Part shown: positions 45,246 to 55,895 of the stretch, piece by piece | How the letters are laid out: each line of letters begins with the position of its first letter | Position numbering within the stretch: the stretch's first letter is position 1 | Assembly (NCBI RefSeq): GCF_964656455.1 | Contig: NC_135726.1 | Location: 5,714,001-5,778,000 of the forward strand | From: Halichoerus grypus | Lineage: Eukaryota > Chordata > Mammalia > Carnivora > Phocidae | Length of the DNA stretch: 64,000 nt | Direction: 5' to 3' | Translations under genes and position numbers: made by a program | Notes under the pieces: model-generated | The model's input: only the letters and a program-made list of their open reading frames with translations | What the model was told of the DNA's origin: nothing | The model's database searches: none

Positions 45246-46400
45246 AGCCTGCCCTCTTCAAGCTGTGGTATGCTGGTAAAAGTTAACAGGCTCTCCACAA
45301 AAACCAATTATGTGCGTATCTAAATCAAGTTTATTATACATGTTACTGACATCTAAGATAGGTAACACAATTTAAAAACAGTAACAAAATATACAATATT
45401 CTTTATTGTAAATTCCACACATAGCCAATTGATTCTCACGGAACGCTTTTGTGGATTTTTGCCAAACTCATATCTATAGCTACCTATGATCAGAATTGAT
45501 GAACGAGTGTGGTTCCCATCTCAGTGTTGGCTGATGTTTTCGTTTAAGTTAACAAGGAAGCTGAAAGTGAAGGAATAAAAAAGACTTAAGTCAGAAGAGC
45601 ACCTGTCAATGATGTGAGCAGCTTCTGTGCTGAATCCTAGAATAGTTTTCAAATGCTGGAAGAACAGGTCTTCAGGCTTCAGGGGCTATGCATAATGTGG
45701 AAGCTACCAGACACAACATATTATTAAATTTAATTGGCATTGTTGACACTTTTTAGCAAATGATGAGCCTGTTGCCCGTCTTGGTGAATAAAGGTTAGCT
45801 GAAGCACAGCCTTGCTCATTCATTGACATTTCTTCAACGGCTGTTTTTGCTCTACAGCTGCAGACTTGAGTAAGTGCAACAGAGGGTTTATCGCCCACAA
45901 AGCCCAAGATCCTTATTATCCAGCCCTTTACAGCCCTTTATTGACAGCTATTCTAGATCCTCAACAAAACAATAAATCAAGCCCCGATTTGTAGTGTTTG
46001 CTGATTCCTGCTGTGTAAATACTCCCATCGTGGCTGATTTCCAGCCACCGTGGTGACATCACTGAATGAAGAGCCGGGAAGAGTCATGGAATAGCAGCAC
46101 ACCATCACACAGGGCTCCCCTCCTCACAAAACAGACCTGAACAGCCCCAAAACGTAACACTAAAATGTAGTAAATAATTAGCAAATGGTAAGTGTCCTTG
46201 TTTTTTACTATAACTTGCGTCATTACAAGCTTCTGTAATTTAATTTTTAATTATAGCTGCATTTAACAGCCTACTTGCCAAATTCCTGAAAATCAAACGA
46301 TTAGCTCTCGGGGCCGGTCTGAGCCGGCCCCAGCACATCAGTGCTCTCTACACCAGATGAAGGACGTACTGTGTAGCTGGGGAGCCGAGATGGATAGGTG
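45246..46400. other. repeat-poor stretch, candidate conserved non-coding DNA
   Basis: No gene recognised. Holds an ancient dispersed motif (46013-46047, similar to 3177-3211), 'taatttttaattatagc' near 46240 with homeodomain-type words, and a GC-rich hairpin at 46310-46331 in AT-rich surroundings. Confidence 0.45.
46310..46331. repeat. GC-only 8-bp inverted repeat (hairpin)
   Basis: Arms GGGGCCGG (46310-46317) and CCGGCCCC (46324-46331) around loop TCTGAG. No T run follows, so not a terminator. Confidence 0.93.
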
Positions 46401-46540
46401 GAATAAGGCCAAGTGGGTGAACTAAGCAAGGCTTTGTAAACCAGTTTCAAGAGATTAGGGTATATCCTCTAAGAAATGGGATGCCACTGAAGGTGTATAG
46501 CTGGCAAGTAGCTTGATCTCTGCCAGCTCCTATTATGTAG
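46400..46540 (-). mobile_element. L2-associated segment (antisense)
   Basis: 'caaggctttgtaaaccagtt' and 'aaatgggatgccactgaagg' match the antisense L2 3' ORF region. Confidence 0.5.
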
Positions 46541-46547
46541 GGTTTTT

Positions 46548-46760
46548 AATCCCAGCGAACACTTCTGAAGTGATTTCTATGTGTCAAGCTCCATTCTATG
46601 CATTTTACAAATGTTCATTCTCACAACAAGGCTGTGAGGTAAGGTATTAATATTACCTCCCAATTTTACAGAGGAAAGAGATGGTAAACAATAAGCAACT
46701 TGCTCCAAGGATTAATGAGGGGTGAAGCTGGGATTTGTGGGGAGGATTCCAAATTGTCTC
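46548..46760 (-). mobile_element. MIR SINE (antisense)
   Basis: 'ctatgtgtcaagctccattc', 'cattctcacaacaaggctgt', 'ccaattttacagaggaaaga' and 'gtgaagctgggatttgtggg'. Confidence 0.78.
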
Positions 46761-48281
46761 TCAGCCAGGGGAATTTGAACCTGGAGAGAGAGACAGGGCT
46801 GTCTCCAAAACATGTGTGAGGGGTTTCATGACACAGAATGATGGGTCTGTTCAGATGCTGGGGACATGATGGCAAAGACAGGTGGAGTGGATCTGGGGTC
46901 CATCAGAAGACCCTCACATGGTGAGCGGATTCCTGTAGGCTGGCGCCATCTTTCTTCCAAGAGGAAGAACTTTGGAAGCTGACTGCGTACGAACGTGCAG
47001 AACTTGCCAGCCACCAGTCATGCATGATTTTTGTCCCAGTAATTTAAGCCCCTCCAGAATCTACGTGGACACGTTCTCAGATCACTTATCCTTTCATGAA
47101 GTGTATGAGCAAGGAGGGAGAGGAATGAACATACCATGCTCTAACTGGGATGGATTCTTACCATTTAAATTTTGGGTAACCTTCCCAGAAGTCAAAGTTG
47201 ATCCTTAACTCTAAGTGGAGCTAATGCATCTCTAAATCACAATAGACCTGATTACTCTCGGGGAGAGAGGGAATAAGGAGGAACGGCTGCCAGTTAGAAG
47301 CTGTTGTAGCTGCTAAGTGCATCATAGACATTTGTGATTTAAGCTGAAATTTTACTTTTTAAGGAAAACGAAAATCGGCCAATCTTCTAATTTGGTACAT
47401 TAGGGAAGAAAGAACCATGGTATGGGAGAGGATAAATGCACATCTTACAAGTGTAACCTCCAACAATTTGCAAACCTGACAGGTTACCTCTGCTGCCTTC
47501 ATGCTCTATCAGCAGAATTGAGGAGCTGAAAGAGAAACCTTATGGCCCACAAAGGTGAAAAGATTTACAAAAAATATTTTACAGAAGAAGTCTGTCAATC
47601 CCTGCTCCAAACCACTACAGAATACAGGCAACCAGTCTACTTGACCCCAAGGTGCTGGGGGACCCAAGGGTAAATTAGGTCGGTCCTGGTTTCCATTTGC
47701 GTGTAATTCACTATGTACCTCCATATGCGCTCAGTGCATTTCCCCACGCATTTATGGACATCTTTCCCATAAGAAAAATTGACATCTTCAAGCACACTGG
47801 AAGGGTCCCATGATGAATGAAATCTTGCATTGGTTCCCAAAGGAGCTGAGCCCCTCATATCAGAGGCCGCTTGGCGGGCGCAGCCACTCCCTGCTTAGCT
47901 AAGGTTTCACACTTTCACCTGAGAGCTTCAATAATTCTCTTATCTCAGCCAAGAAAAGCCCTGCTACATATCCTCAGAGCTTATTAAGTCTGTGCACAGA
48001 ACGGCAGCTAGAGAACTGCAATAATTATCTGGGTAACGAGTTAAAAATCACTCTTGCCTAAAATAACCTGGTAATGAGTGAGCCCCACTATCATATTCAT
48101 TAAAGAAGAACATTTCTCAGAGAGCCAACTGGAATGGAGATTGTGTCAAAATTGGTTTACAAATCAGGAATGCACTGCCTGGGGCACTGAGTACAATGAT
48201 CCAAAGTAAAAAACAGAGGTAAAACACATGAGAAAAACCCGCCGAGTAGAGTAGAAGGGACCTCTTAATTTTAGTGAGAAT
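46761..48281. other. repeat-poor unique stretch
   Basis: No gene recognised. 47930-48130 has 'gcaataattatctgggtaac' and 'ggtaatgagtgagc', reminiscent of conserved developmental enhancers by composition only. Confidence 0.4.
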
Positions 48282-48520
48282 AGCTAGCATTCATTGAGTG
48301 AATACCATGTGCCAGGAACTAGGCCAGTAGCCTGTGTGGATCATTTATTTTATCATTCCCTAAAATGCCCCAATGAGAGGGTTACTATTTTCATTTCCAT
48401 TTTGCATATGAACAAACTGAGGCTCTGAGGAGTTGAATTACTTGCCCAAGGGCACACAGCTGATAAGGAAAGGAGCCAGCATGGAACTCCAGCTCCAGAG
48501 CACACTACTCCACACTCCCT
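48282..48520 (-). mobile_element. MIR SINE (antisense)
   Basis: 'gcattcattgagtgaatacc', 'catgtgccaggaactaggcc', 'catatgaacaaactgaggct' and 'acttgcccaagggcacacag', almost full length and comparatively well preserved. Confidence 0.88.
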
Positions 48521-48527
48521 ATAGATT

Positions 48528-48543
48528 AAAAAAAAAAAAAAAA
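48528..48543. repeat. poly-A tract
   Basis: Sixteen A between two MIR-related segments; 48563-48605 ('gggtcacaaagctggttggt') is another MIR scrap. Confidence 0.9.
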
Positions 48544-48708
48544 GGCCAAGACAGGTGATATGTTATGCCTGGGGTCACAAAGCTGGTTGGTGGTAGAGCT
48601 GGGACAAATCAGAGTTTGGAAATCAATACTGAAAATGAGGATTGGGACATATGTGCACTGTTTGTGAAGAAGGAAATGGGAAGAGCAACTCTGTTGCTTC
48701 CAATCCCA

Positions 48709-48752
48709 TATCATCATCATCACAATCATCATCATCATTATCATCATCAAAG
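48709..48752. repeat. (ATC)n trinucleotide repeat
   Basis: About 14 units with a few interruptions; gives His- and Ser- or Asp-runs in overlapping short frames. Confidence 0.93.
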
Positions 48753-48754
48753 AA

Positions 48755-49000
48755 GCTATTATTTATGGAGAATTTACTATGTGCCAGGTCCTGTTCAAAG
48801 TGCATTATCTCGATGAGTCCTTACAATGCCATCTTATTTAATCCTTAAAACCATGCTTTAGGTATGACCTATATTATCCCAGTTGTAAGATGGGGAAACT
48901 GAGTCATGGAGATGAGGTGACCTATCCTTAGATCCCCCCGGCTAGGAGGCTGAGGGTGTACAATCGGTCTGACTCTGGAATGCACACTTTTAATCCCCGC
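48755..49000 (-). mobile_element. MIR SINE (antisense)
   Basis: 'gagaatttactatgtgccag', 'gtccttacaatgccatctta', 'gtaagatggggaaactgagt' and 'gtctgactctggaatgcaca'. Confidence 0.82.
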
Positions 49001-49309
49001 TTCTCCTTTTCTGCCTTTGTGCACTAGAGCCCCCAGGGTTTCTCCTCACCTTGGATCATCAGGCTGCCTTCCCATCTCTTGCAGGGCTCCTTGATTTCTT
49101 AGCTGTGTTTCATAGCACCTTTCTGACTATATTACCAATTTACGTGGCAGTCTCCTCCAACTGCCCCATATTCACACAATAACGTGTGCACACATACACA
49201 CACACATGCACACTGTGTCAACTCCAGCAGGTCAACTATTCTGTGTGAACCCTCCTCCATCAGACACCACACCAGAGCAGCACCCTGATCAATAGTGGAA
49301 TTAAGGACA

Positions 49310-49535
49310 GCACAGTGATTAAGAATCTAGGCTCTACCAAAGACACACGTTCATACCTTCCCTCCTCACATACAAGTGCTATAGCTTTACCCAAGTTATG
49401 TCTCAGGGCCTCAGTTCCATCGTTTATTAAGTGATAACTATGGCACCTACCATAATGTAGGATTGCCGTGTCAATATCTCAATGCAACACCTGGCAAATG
49501 AGCATTCGACAAAAGACAACTATTATTAATAAAAC
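49310..49535 (+). mobile_element. MIR SINE (sense)
   Basis: 'cacagtgattaagaatctag', 'acccaagttatgtctcaggg', 'ctatggcacctaccataatg' and 'caacacctggcaaatgagca'. Confidence 0.75.
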
Positions 49536-49539
49536 TAGG

Positions 49540-49612
49540 TAGAAAGAATAGATGAAGGGATAGAAGGATGGATGCATGAATTAATAGAGGATTGGATGGA
49601 TGCAATTCTAGC
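49540..49612. repeat. GGAT/GAAT-rich simple repeat
   Basis: Imperfect GGATGGAT and GAAT units. Confidence 0.7.
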
Positions 49613-49634
49613 TGATTAGAAGGGCTGGTTTAGA

Positions 49635-49837
49635 GGGGCGCCTGGGTAGCACAGTCAGTTAAGCATCCCACTCTTGATTTCAACTTGGGTCATGATCTTG
49701 GGGTCCTGAGATCGAGCCTGGCATCAGGCTCTGCGCTTGGTGGGGAGTCTGCTTCTCTCCCTCTCCCTTTGCCCCTCCCCCCACTCACATGTTCTCTCTC
49801 TCTCTCTAAAGTAAATAAATAAATCTTAAAAAAAAAA
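49635..49837 (+). mobile_element. Can-SINE (plus strand)
   Basis: Head 'ggggcgcctgggtagcacag', 'gggtcatgatcttggggtcc', 'gagatcgagcctggc', CT-rich part, 'gtaaataaataaatcttaaa' tail. Possible TSD 'aagggctggtttaga' (49620-49634) and 'aaggactgtttcaga' (49836-49850), two mismatches. Confidence 0.95.
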
Positions 49838-50240
49838 GGACTGTTTCAGAAACAGAAAATGAGAGAGAAGAACAAGTTGTTTTTTTTTTTTTAATGTAAT
49901 AAAGAAGACCTTTAATCTGCACAATTGAAGGACTACAGGATTAGGTTGTGATCCACACATAGGCAAGATGTTCATTTCCAAAACTCAACCCAGCAGTTGA
50001 TTCTGCTGCACATTCATCAGTTATCTCTGAGTTCTTATTCCCAGCATTATTTCTTAATGTTGACAAGAAGGCACCGAGCAGGTGAGAAGAGATAAAATAA
50101 CAGGTAAGACTAAAAACCCTATCAAGGTTAGAGCTATACCTACTTTGCTTAACACTGAGTCCCTAACACATAGCACAGTTTCTTGTAACTCTTTGATCAG
50201 TCAAGGTAGGCTAGCTTCTAAAGCAAAAACACAGCAACGA

Positions 50241-50276
50241 TAACAATAACAACAACAACAACAACAACAACAACAA
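50241..50276. repeat. (CAA)n trinucleotide repeat
   Basis: Eleven or so units, preceded by related 'aacgataacaataac'. Confidence 0.95.
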
Positions 50277-50931
50277 AAGCCCCACGATTTCAACATGTGA
50301 ACACTTTGAAGATTTAGCTGTCACCTCGGATACAATCTGTGGAGATAATTTTATCTGCGGAATGGGAGGAAGGGATTTGATGGCTCCCTGCAGTCATGTA
50401 AGCTTCTTCCCATCTTGTGGCTCTACTGTCCCCCACTGGATCCTGGGCCTCTGGCTAGCAGACAGGACCGCAGAGCAAATGTGCATGGAGGACTATACGG
50501 GAGGTTTCACAGAATGAAGGCTTACCCTTACATCCACCTGCACTCCCCTGGCCAAAACCCAGCCGAAGGGATAGTAAAATGTAACCTAGTTGTGTGCCCT
50601 GGGGAAAGAGGGAAATTATCTGGTGAATAACTAGCCAGTCTCCACCACACGGTTCACTAAATATGTGTTGAGTGGAAAAGTAAATGCCTATAAGAAGCAG
50701 AGTGGAGGATACACAGTAGCAGGGAGAAGCAGAATGTCTGCTTCCATATACATGTCTAAGGAGATTTATTGCAGTCAGTGTCTGGCTTGAACTCAGGTCT
50801 CTGACTGCTCCCTGTGGGTAACTGCTCATGTGGAGCCCCTGCTTCCCCATACTGTCCCCCAGGTCCACCTGTTCGATCATCATACCTGCACTGGCAGCTG
50901 CAACCACAACTTCCAGATGTTGGGTCAGAGT

Positions 50932-50979
50932 GACCCAGTGCTACTGCTGGGAGTCAACCCAGTGCTACTGCTGGACATC
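50932..50979. repeat. 24-bp tandem duplication
   Basis: 50932-50955 and 50956-50979 share 'acccagtgctactgctgg'; the rest differs at a few positions. Confidence 0.93.
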
Positions 50980-52129
50980 AACCCCATAATCAGGGGAAGA
51001 AAAACACCCCGATTTAATTTCCAGTCAAGGCACCAGAAACGATTTATTGACTTTTAAAATAAAAATGTGAGGAAACATGTACCAAGCTGCAGGTGCCAAT
51101 TGAATAAGCAGTCGGAGCTTTATGGCACCGGATATGCCATCAAATCAGGGCACTCATCACAGGCAGGCTCATATTAAAGAGGCTTATGTATGCATCTGCA
51201 TCCCTGGTACCCTGCAAGCATCTGGAGGGCAGGAACTGAATTATTCATCTTTGACTCCCTAGCAAGATTGCCCAGCAGAGCCCTGCACATGATGGCAGGT
51301 GCTGGCAGGAGACATCTGTCCTTCTGGTCTACCCACCATCTCTCAGCTTCACGCAGCAGTGCCCAGCTGGTCTTTGGGAAACCACCTCACTCTCCACAGT
51401 TAGTCTATGAAATGAAGGGTGACTCTGTATCCAGCTCCAGAGCTGGAAATGTGGCCCTGGCTTGGTCAATCTCAGGAGTCCATCTGGCATTGTGCATGGA
51501 TTGGGGATGTTCACAGGACACAAGCTGGGAGAATCATGGGCAGCCCTCTGCAAAGACAGTCAGGGAACAACAGGTATCTTTCTGCTGGGTTGTGAAACTG
51601 TGAGGCTACAGATCTGGGCCTACCAGCAGCCACTTGGTACATTATGGGGAGATCCTGCCTAAGAGTGAAGTCAGCAAGGGAAACAGAGCCAAGAGATGGA
51701 GAGAAACTAATTCTGTTCGACGGTATTCAAACCCTGGTATTCAGTTGTTCCCAGAGCTCAACTCCCTGGACTTTTTCAGTTAAGTAGACTATGCATTCTC
51801 CATTTTGAGTTGGGCATTAATCCCTTAAAATTGAGAGGGTCCTGACAAAAATAAGTTTCAAAATGCTTGTTGAATCAAACTGAAATAACATTTAGAATAT
51901 TTTTATTCTATATATGCTCTGTTGGGTTTCGATTCAAACCAGGAAGCCTTCCTTGAGTCCGTGTCCCTGCCTCATGATGGGCCCAGTCACAGTCTGGTGT
52001 GTCTGAAAATGGAGAAGTGGAGGAGGATAGGGGTACAGAACTCAAGCACTTGGCACACCCTCACTGCACTACTATTTTATGAAAGCACATCATGAATAAT
52101 GGATTTCTTTCCATCTCCAGTACCATTGG

Positions 52130-52830
52130 CTTAGTCTAGCCCAACTGCCATTTCCCACCTGGGCTACATTCACAGCCTCCTGATGCCTCTCCCCCTGCAA
52201 CTTGTCCTCTCTGCTCCATCACAGTAACAAGAGTGACCCTCAAATTTAACTCACTGAATGTCACCTGTTTAAAATCACCAAGGGCTTCCTTAGAGTAAAA
52301 TTTGAACTCTTTTTCTTGGCCTACAAAGACGATCTAGTCTACCCATCAGGCTGCATTTTTTGCCACTCTCCCCTACGTGCACATGGTTTGATTTTTAATT
52401 CTTCAAACTTATTAATCTATAAAGTCATCCTGACCTTTGACCCTGTTACTTCCAGCTGGAGTGCCTTTCTTCCAACCTATAAGAGCAATCTCAGAAGCTC
52501 TGGGCCTCTGCTCTAGCCTCACAGGATTCACCAGTTCCATGGCCTTATATGTGCCTATGCTTATCCTATGCCTTCTATCCCTCCCTCTTAGCTGCCTAAG
52601 AATCCCCTAACACCCCATTCCCCAATCATCCTAAATATAATTTTCCCAGGTGGTGTTCATCGGCCCCATGGCAGAATCAATGTTCCTTTATCTATATTCC
52701 TTCAGCACATCATGTGTGCAAATATCATACCGTGGCACACAGTAATGCATTCATTCGTTTATATATGTGAATCCTCCACCACACCATGAGTTTATCAAGG
52801 GTTGGAGAAATCCCTTAATATTTTTGGAAG
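52130..52830 (+). mobile_element. L2 LINE 3' region (sense)
   Basis: 'gtttaaaatcaccaagggct', 'aaatttgaactctttttctt', 'ggcctacaaagacgatctag', 'ccactctcccctacgtgcac' and 'gagtgcctttcttccaacct' follow L2 order; the 3' UTR after about 52560 is more worn. Confidence 0.75.
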
Positions 52831-52999
52831 AACCTGGGGTTTAAGTACCACCAGCAACATTGTAAGTACCTAGTGAATGATTGTTAAACAAAGGGAGGGA
52901 ATGACTATTTGTTGAGTAAATTAACCAAGTGCTCTTGCAGTGAATTACTTAGCATCCCTGGCTACAACTTTATCATCTATAAAATGAATATTTTGTGCC

Positions 53000-53085
53000 A
53001 ATAGTTCTTAATCATGGCTATATCCCATAATCATAAGGAAAGAGCTCAAAAATGCAGGTTCTTAATCGTACCTCCAGGAAACTTC
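53000..53085. mobile_element. hAT MITE fragment (MER5-like)
   Basis: 'caatagttcttaatcatggc', 'catgaataaggaa'-like centre and 'aaatgcaggttcttaatcgt'; truncated. Confidence 0.4.
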
Positions 53086-53185
53086 ATTAATTCATTAATT
53101 CACTCATTTAATGAATACTTATTGAGCACCTACTACATGGCAGACCTTGTTTCTGGCATAAGAGACCGAGTTGTGAAGAAGTCAA
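53085..53185 (-). mobile_element. L2 LINE 3' tail (antisense)
   Basis: 'aatgaatacttattgagcac' and 'ctactacatggcagaccttg', preceded by the ATTCATTAATTCACTCATT tail. Confidence 0.72.
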
Positions 53186-53199
53186 GCCAGGAATCATAT

Positions 53200-53410
53200 T
53201 AGCTCATATTTGTTGAGGTGCTGCGACACTCTAGCATTGAAATAATGGTTTTGCCTACATTAACCTACTGAGTTCCCACCTCAGCCCTGAGAAGTGGGAC
53301 TCTTATTTATCACTGAGGGGCAAAGAGCTTCACTTGGCCAACATCCCACCTGTTATAAGTATAAGAGCTGACTCAGAAGCCTGATTACAAAAGTCGGGTC
53401 CAGGCATTGG
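53200..53410 (-). mobile_element. MIR SINE (antisense)
   Basis: 'gagaagtgggactcttattt', 'cttcacttggccaacatccc' and 'gagctgactcagaagcctga'. Confidence 0.65.
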
Positions 53411-53619
53411 CTTTAAGAACCATTGTTTAAGGCAAATCAGTGACTCGTAGTGTTTGCCATTCACTGCAACTGACTCAAACAACAGTTCACCAAAAGCTGG
53501 CCAGTGTGAACAAAAGCCCTCACAATAAATACAGTAAGGCTTGTGTTTAATCAAATGCTTAAAAACAGAGGAACCACTGGACCCTGCTCTGTGTCCATCA
53601 TGGCTTTCACTCCTCTGGT

Positions 53620-53745
53620 AACCTGTGAGCTGCAGATGGGGGACTGAGGCTTAGAGAGGCTCAGGGGGCCTACCCAAGAGCACTCAGAAGTTGGTGTTGA
53701 AGCTTAATCTTGAACCCAGGACTGTCTGACTCTAAGAAAAATGTG
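53620..53745 (-). mobile_element. MIR SINE fragment (antisense)
   Basis: 'ggactgaggcttagagaggc', 'ctacccaagagcactcagaa' and 'cttgaacccaggactgtctg'. Confidence 0.72.
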
Positions 53746-54902
53746 GACTTTTAATTCCCAAGCTCAAGGAGTTCAGTAACAGGGTCTCTCCACACCATCT
53801 GTCCCAGAAAGCCTCAGGCCAAAATTATATTGCCAGCTAATTGCAGCAACTTAAGAGTACCCTGCTCATGGGGACCCCTGAGACCAGGAGCCAGGGCTGG
53901 AATCTTTCCATCTTATCAGATTTCAACATGAAACATCCCCAGCAGCAAAACAACAACCTTCACATTGGACTTCACAAATTGCAGACAGCTTTCCCTTGTA
54001 ATATCTGATTTACTCTTCATGGCCACCCAGTGAAAGAGACATTGACCTCAGCATGGAGGGTATTCAAAATATTTAAAAACCGTTACAACATGGGCACCAA
54101 CCAATCCAAATAGAAACTGGCCATATCCACCCAATGTGGCCATACCAGGACATACCTGCTGACTCTCAGGTCTGGGTGAAACACTGTCCCACCAGAATTC
54201 CTTTCACACCAGTGACTAGACCATGCCCTGCCCACCTGAGGGCTTTGGCGCTTTCTCTTTCTTCCCTTAATACCTCCTCCTTCTTCTCCTCCCCATTGCT
54301 AGTTACCTCCTACTGATACTTCAGCTACAGTTCCGAGGTGACATGCGCAAGGAAGCCTTCCAGAACAGAGCTGCCAGTGATGAATCCCCTCAGCACTCAC
54401 CTCTACCCTACAGAGGCTGCTTACTGGAGACACCTGCAGGAGCTGCCCTCCACCAATGGCAAATGGGGAGTTGGTGACAAATACCCCAGCCACCTCAGTC
54501 ACTGGTAGGGTAACTGTGACATATGCTCACACTGTCTCCCAGAGTCTCCAGTAGAATCAGTTGCAGTTGCCCACAGGGGTAACCAGCTGGCTTGATAACA
54601 GTCTCTTTGTTGTCTGCCTTCTCTTCCCTGTCTCATGTCCCCATTCCTCCACCAGTGTTTCCTGGGATCACCTCCCAAATAAACAGCTTGCACACAAATC
54701 CTTGTTGCAGAGTCCTGCTTCTGCAGGAATCCAACTGAAACAACTTCCCTGGGCACATACACTAAGTCAGGTCTCATTTGATGATGTCCATAACACCCTG
54801 CTTTTTTCTTTCAGGGAACTCATCTTGAGTTGTGATTACACATGCATTTGGGAGGATTATCTGATGCCTGGCTGTCTGCTGCACTAATTGGTGAGTCCCT
54901 AT
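53746..54902. other. unique sequence, no gene recognised
   Basis: Several overlapping frames of up to 108 codons (e.g. 54561-54887) with no domain. No named repeat. Confidence 0.5.
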
Positions 54903-55342
54903 TGTACTGGACTGAATAACAGCCCCCAAAGATATCATCCCTGGAACCTGTAAATGTTAACTTCTGTGGCAACAATTTTGTAGGTACGATTAAAGTAATG
55001 CTTTTGAGATGAGGAGATTATCCTGAATTATCTGAGTGGGCACTAAATGCAATTACCAATATCCTTATAAGAAGGAGGCCAAGGGAGATTTGACACAGAA
55101 GAAGAGACGCCATGTGACCAGAGACAGACAGCAAATGATGTGGCTACAAATCAAGGAATGCTGACAGCCGCCAGAAGCTGAAAGAGGCAAGAAATGTACC
55201 CTCCTCTAGAACCCACCAACACCTTGACTGTAGCCCCCTGAAGCCGATTTTGGCCTCCAGAACTGTAAGAGTAAAAACATACGTTGTTTTAAGCCACTGA
55301 GTTTGTGGTAATTTGTTACAGCAGCCAGAGGAAATGAATACA
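54903..55342 (+). mobile_element. MaLR-type solo LTR
   Basis: Starts TG (54903) and ends CA (55342). Contains 'gagattatcctgaattatct', 'ccttataagaaggaggccaa', 'cctccagaactgtaagagta' and 'gttttaagccactgagtttg', the standard MLT1-like order including a polyadenylation-side segment. Flanks 'cctat' and 'cccat' could be a 5-bp TSD with one change. No internal retroviral genes. Confidence 0.8.
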
Positions 55343-55434
55343 CCCATAAAAGCAGCGTCCCTGTTCCCTGATGCTTCCGGCTTCGCTCAAGTCTTCATAC
55401 CTGGGGCTGAACCAATAACATCTGTATCCACATC

Positions 55435-55895
55435 TGTTAAGGGTTGAATTATGTTCCCCAAAAAGATGTGTTGAAGTCTTAAACCCCAGTACCTATGAAT
55501 GTGACCTTATTTGGAAATAGGTCTTTGCAGATGTAATCAAGTTAAGATGAAGTCATTCTGGGGGCGGGGGGGACGAGCTAATCCAATAGGACTAGTGTCC
55601 CAATAAGAAGAGAGGAGACACAGAGACACAAAGAGGAAAACTCCGTGTAATGTTGGAGGCAGAGGTTGCAGTGATGTCGATAAGTCGAGGAATGCCAAGG
55701 ACGTGCGGCAATGCCAGGAGCTGGGAGAGAGGCATGGATCAGATTCTTCCCAGGAGCCTTCAGAGGGAATGAGGCCTTGCTGATACCCTGATTTCAGACT
55801 TTGTTATCTCCAGAACGGTGAGAGTATAAATTTCTGTTATTTTAAACCACCTAGTTTGTGATCCTTTAGTCTAGCAGCCCTAAGATCCTAATACA
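55435..55895 (+). mobile_element. second MaLR-type solo LTR (MLT1-like)
   Basis: 'tgttaagggttgaattatgt', 'gaatgtgaccttatttggaa', 'gcagatgtaatcaagttaag', 'tctccagaacggtgagagta' and 'tagcagccctaagatcctaa', ending ATACA. About 460 bp, same strand as the LTR 92 bp upstream. A G run (55560-55572) interrupts. No gag/pol-like sequence. Confidence 0.85.

Larger units (their letters stand above)
49838..52129. other. 2.3-kb stretch, mostly unique
   Basis: Holds a T run (49880-49892), (CAA)n at 50241-50276, an unnamed repeat-like block at 50450-50660 ('gtgtgccctggggaaagagg') and a 24-bp tandem duplication at 50932-50979. The 150-codon minus frame (50455-50907) and 137-codon plus frame (51190-51603) show no domain, and the first overlaps repeat-like DNA. 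51340-51560 may be an old LTR. Confidence 0.45.

Noticed and set aside
46310..46331. Rho-independent-type terminator
   Set aside because: No T run follows and the organism is a mammal.
50455..50907. 150-codon minus-strand open frame
   Set aside because: No domain; overlaps a repeat-like block and competing frames on the other strand.
54903..55895. A provirus with two LTRs
   Set aside because: Only 92 bp between the LTRs, no gag/pol-like sequence, and the two LTRs look like different subfamilies.
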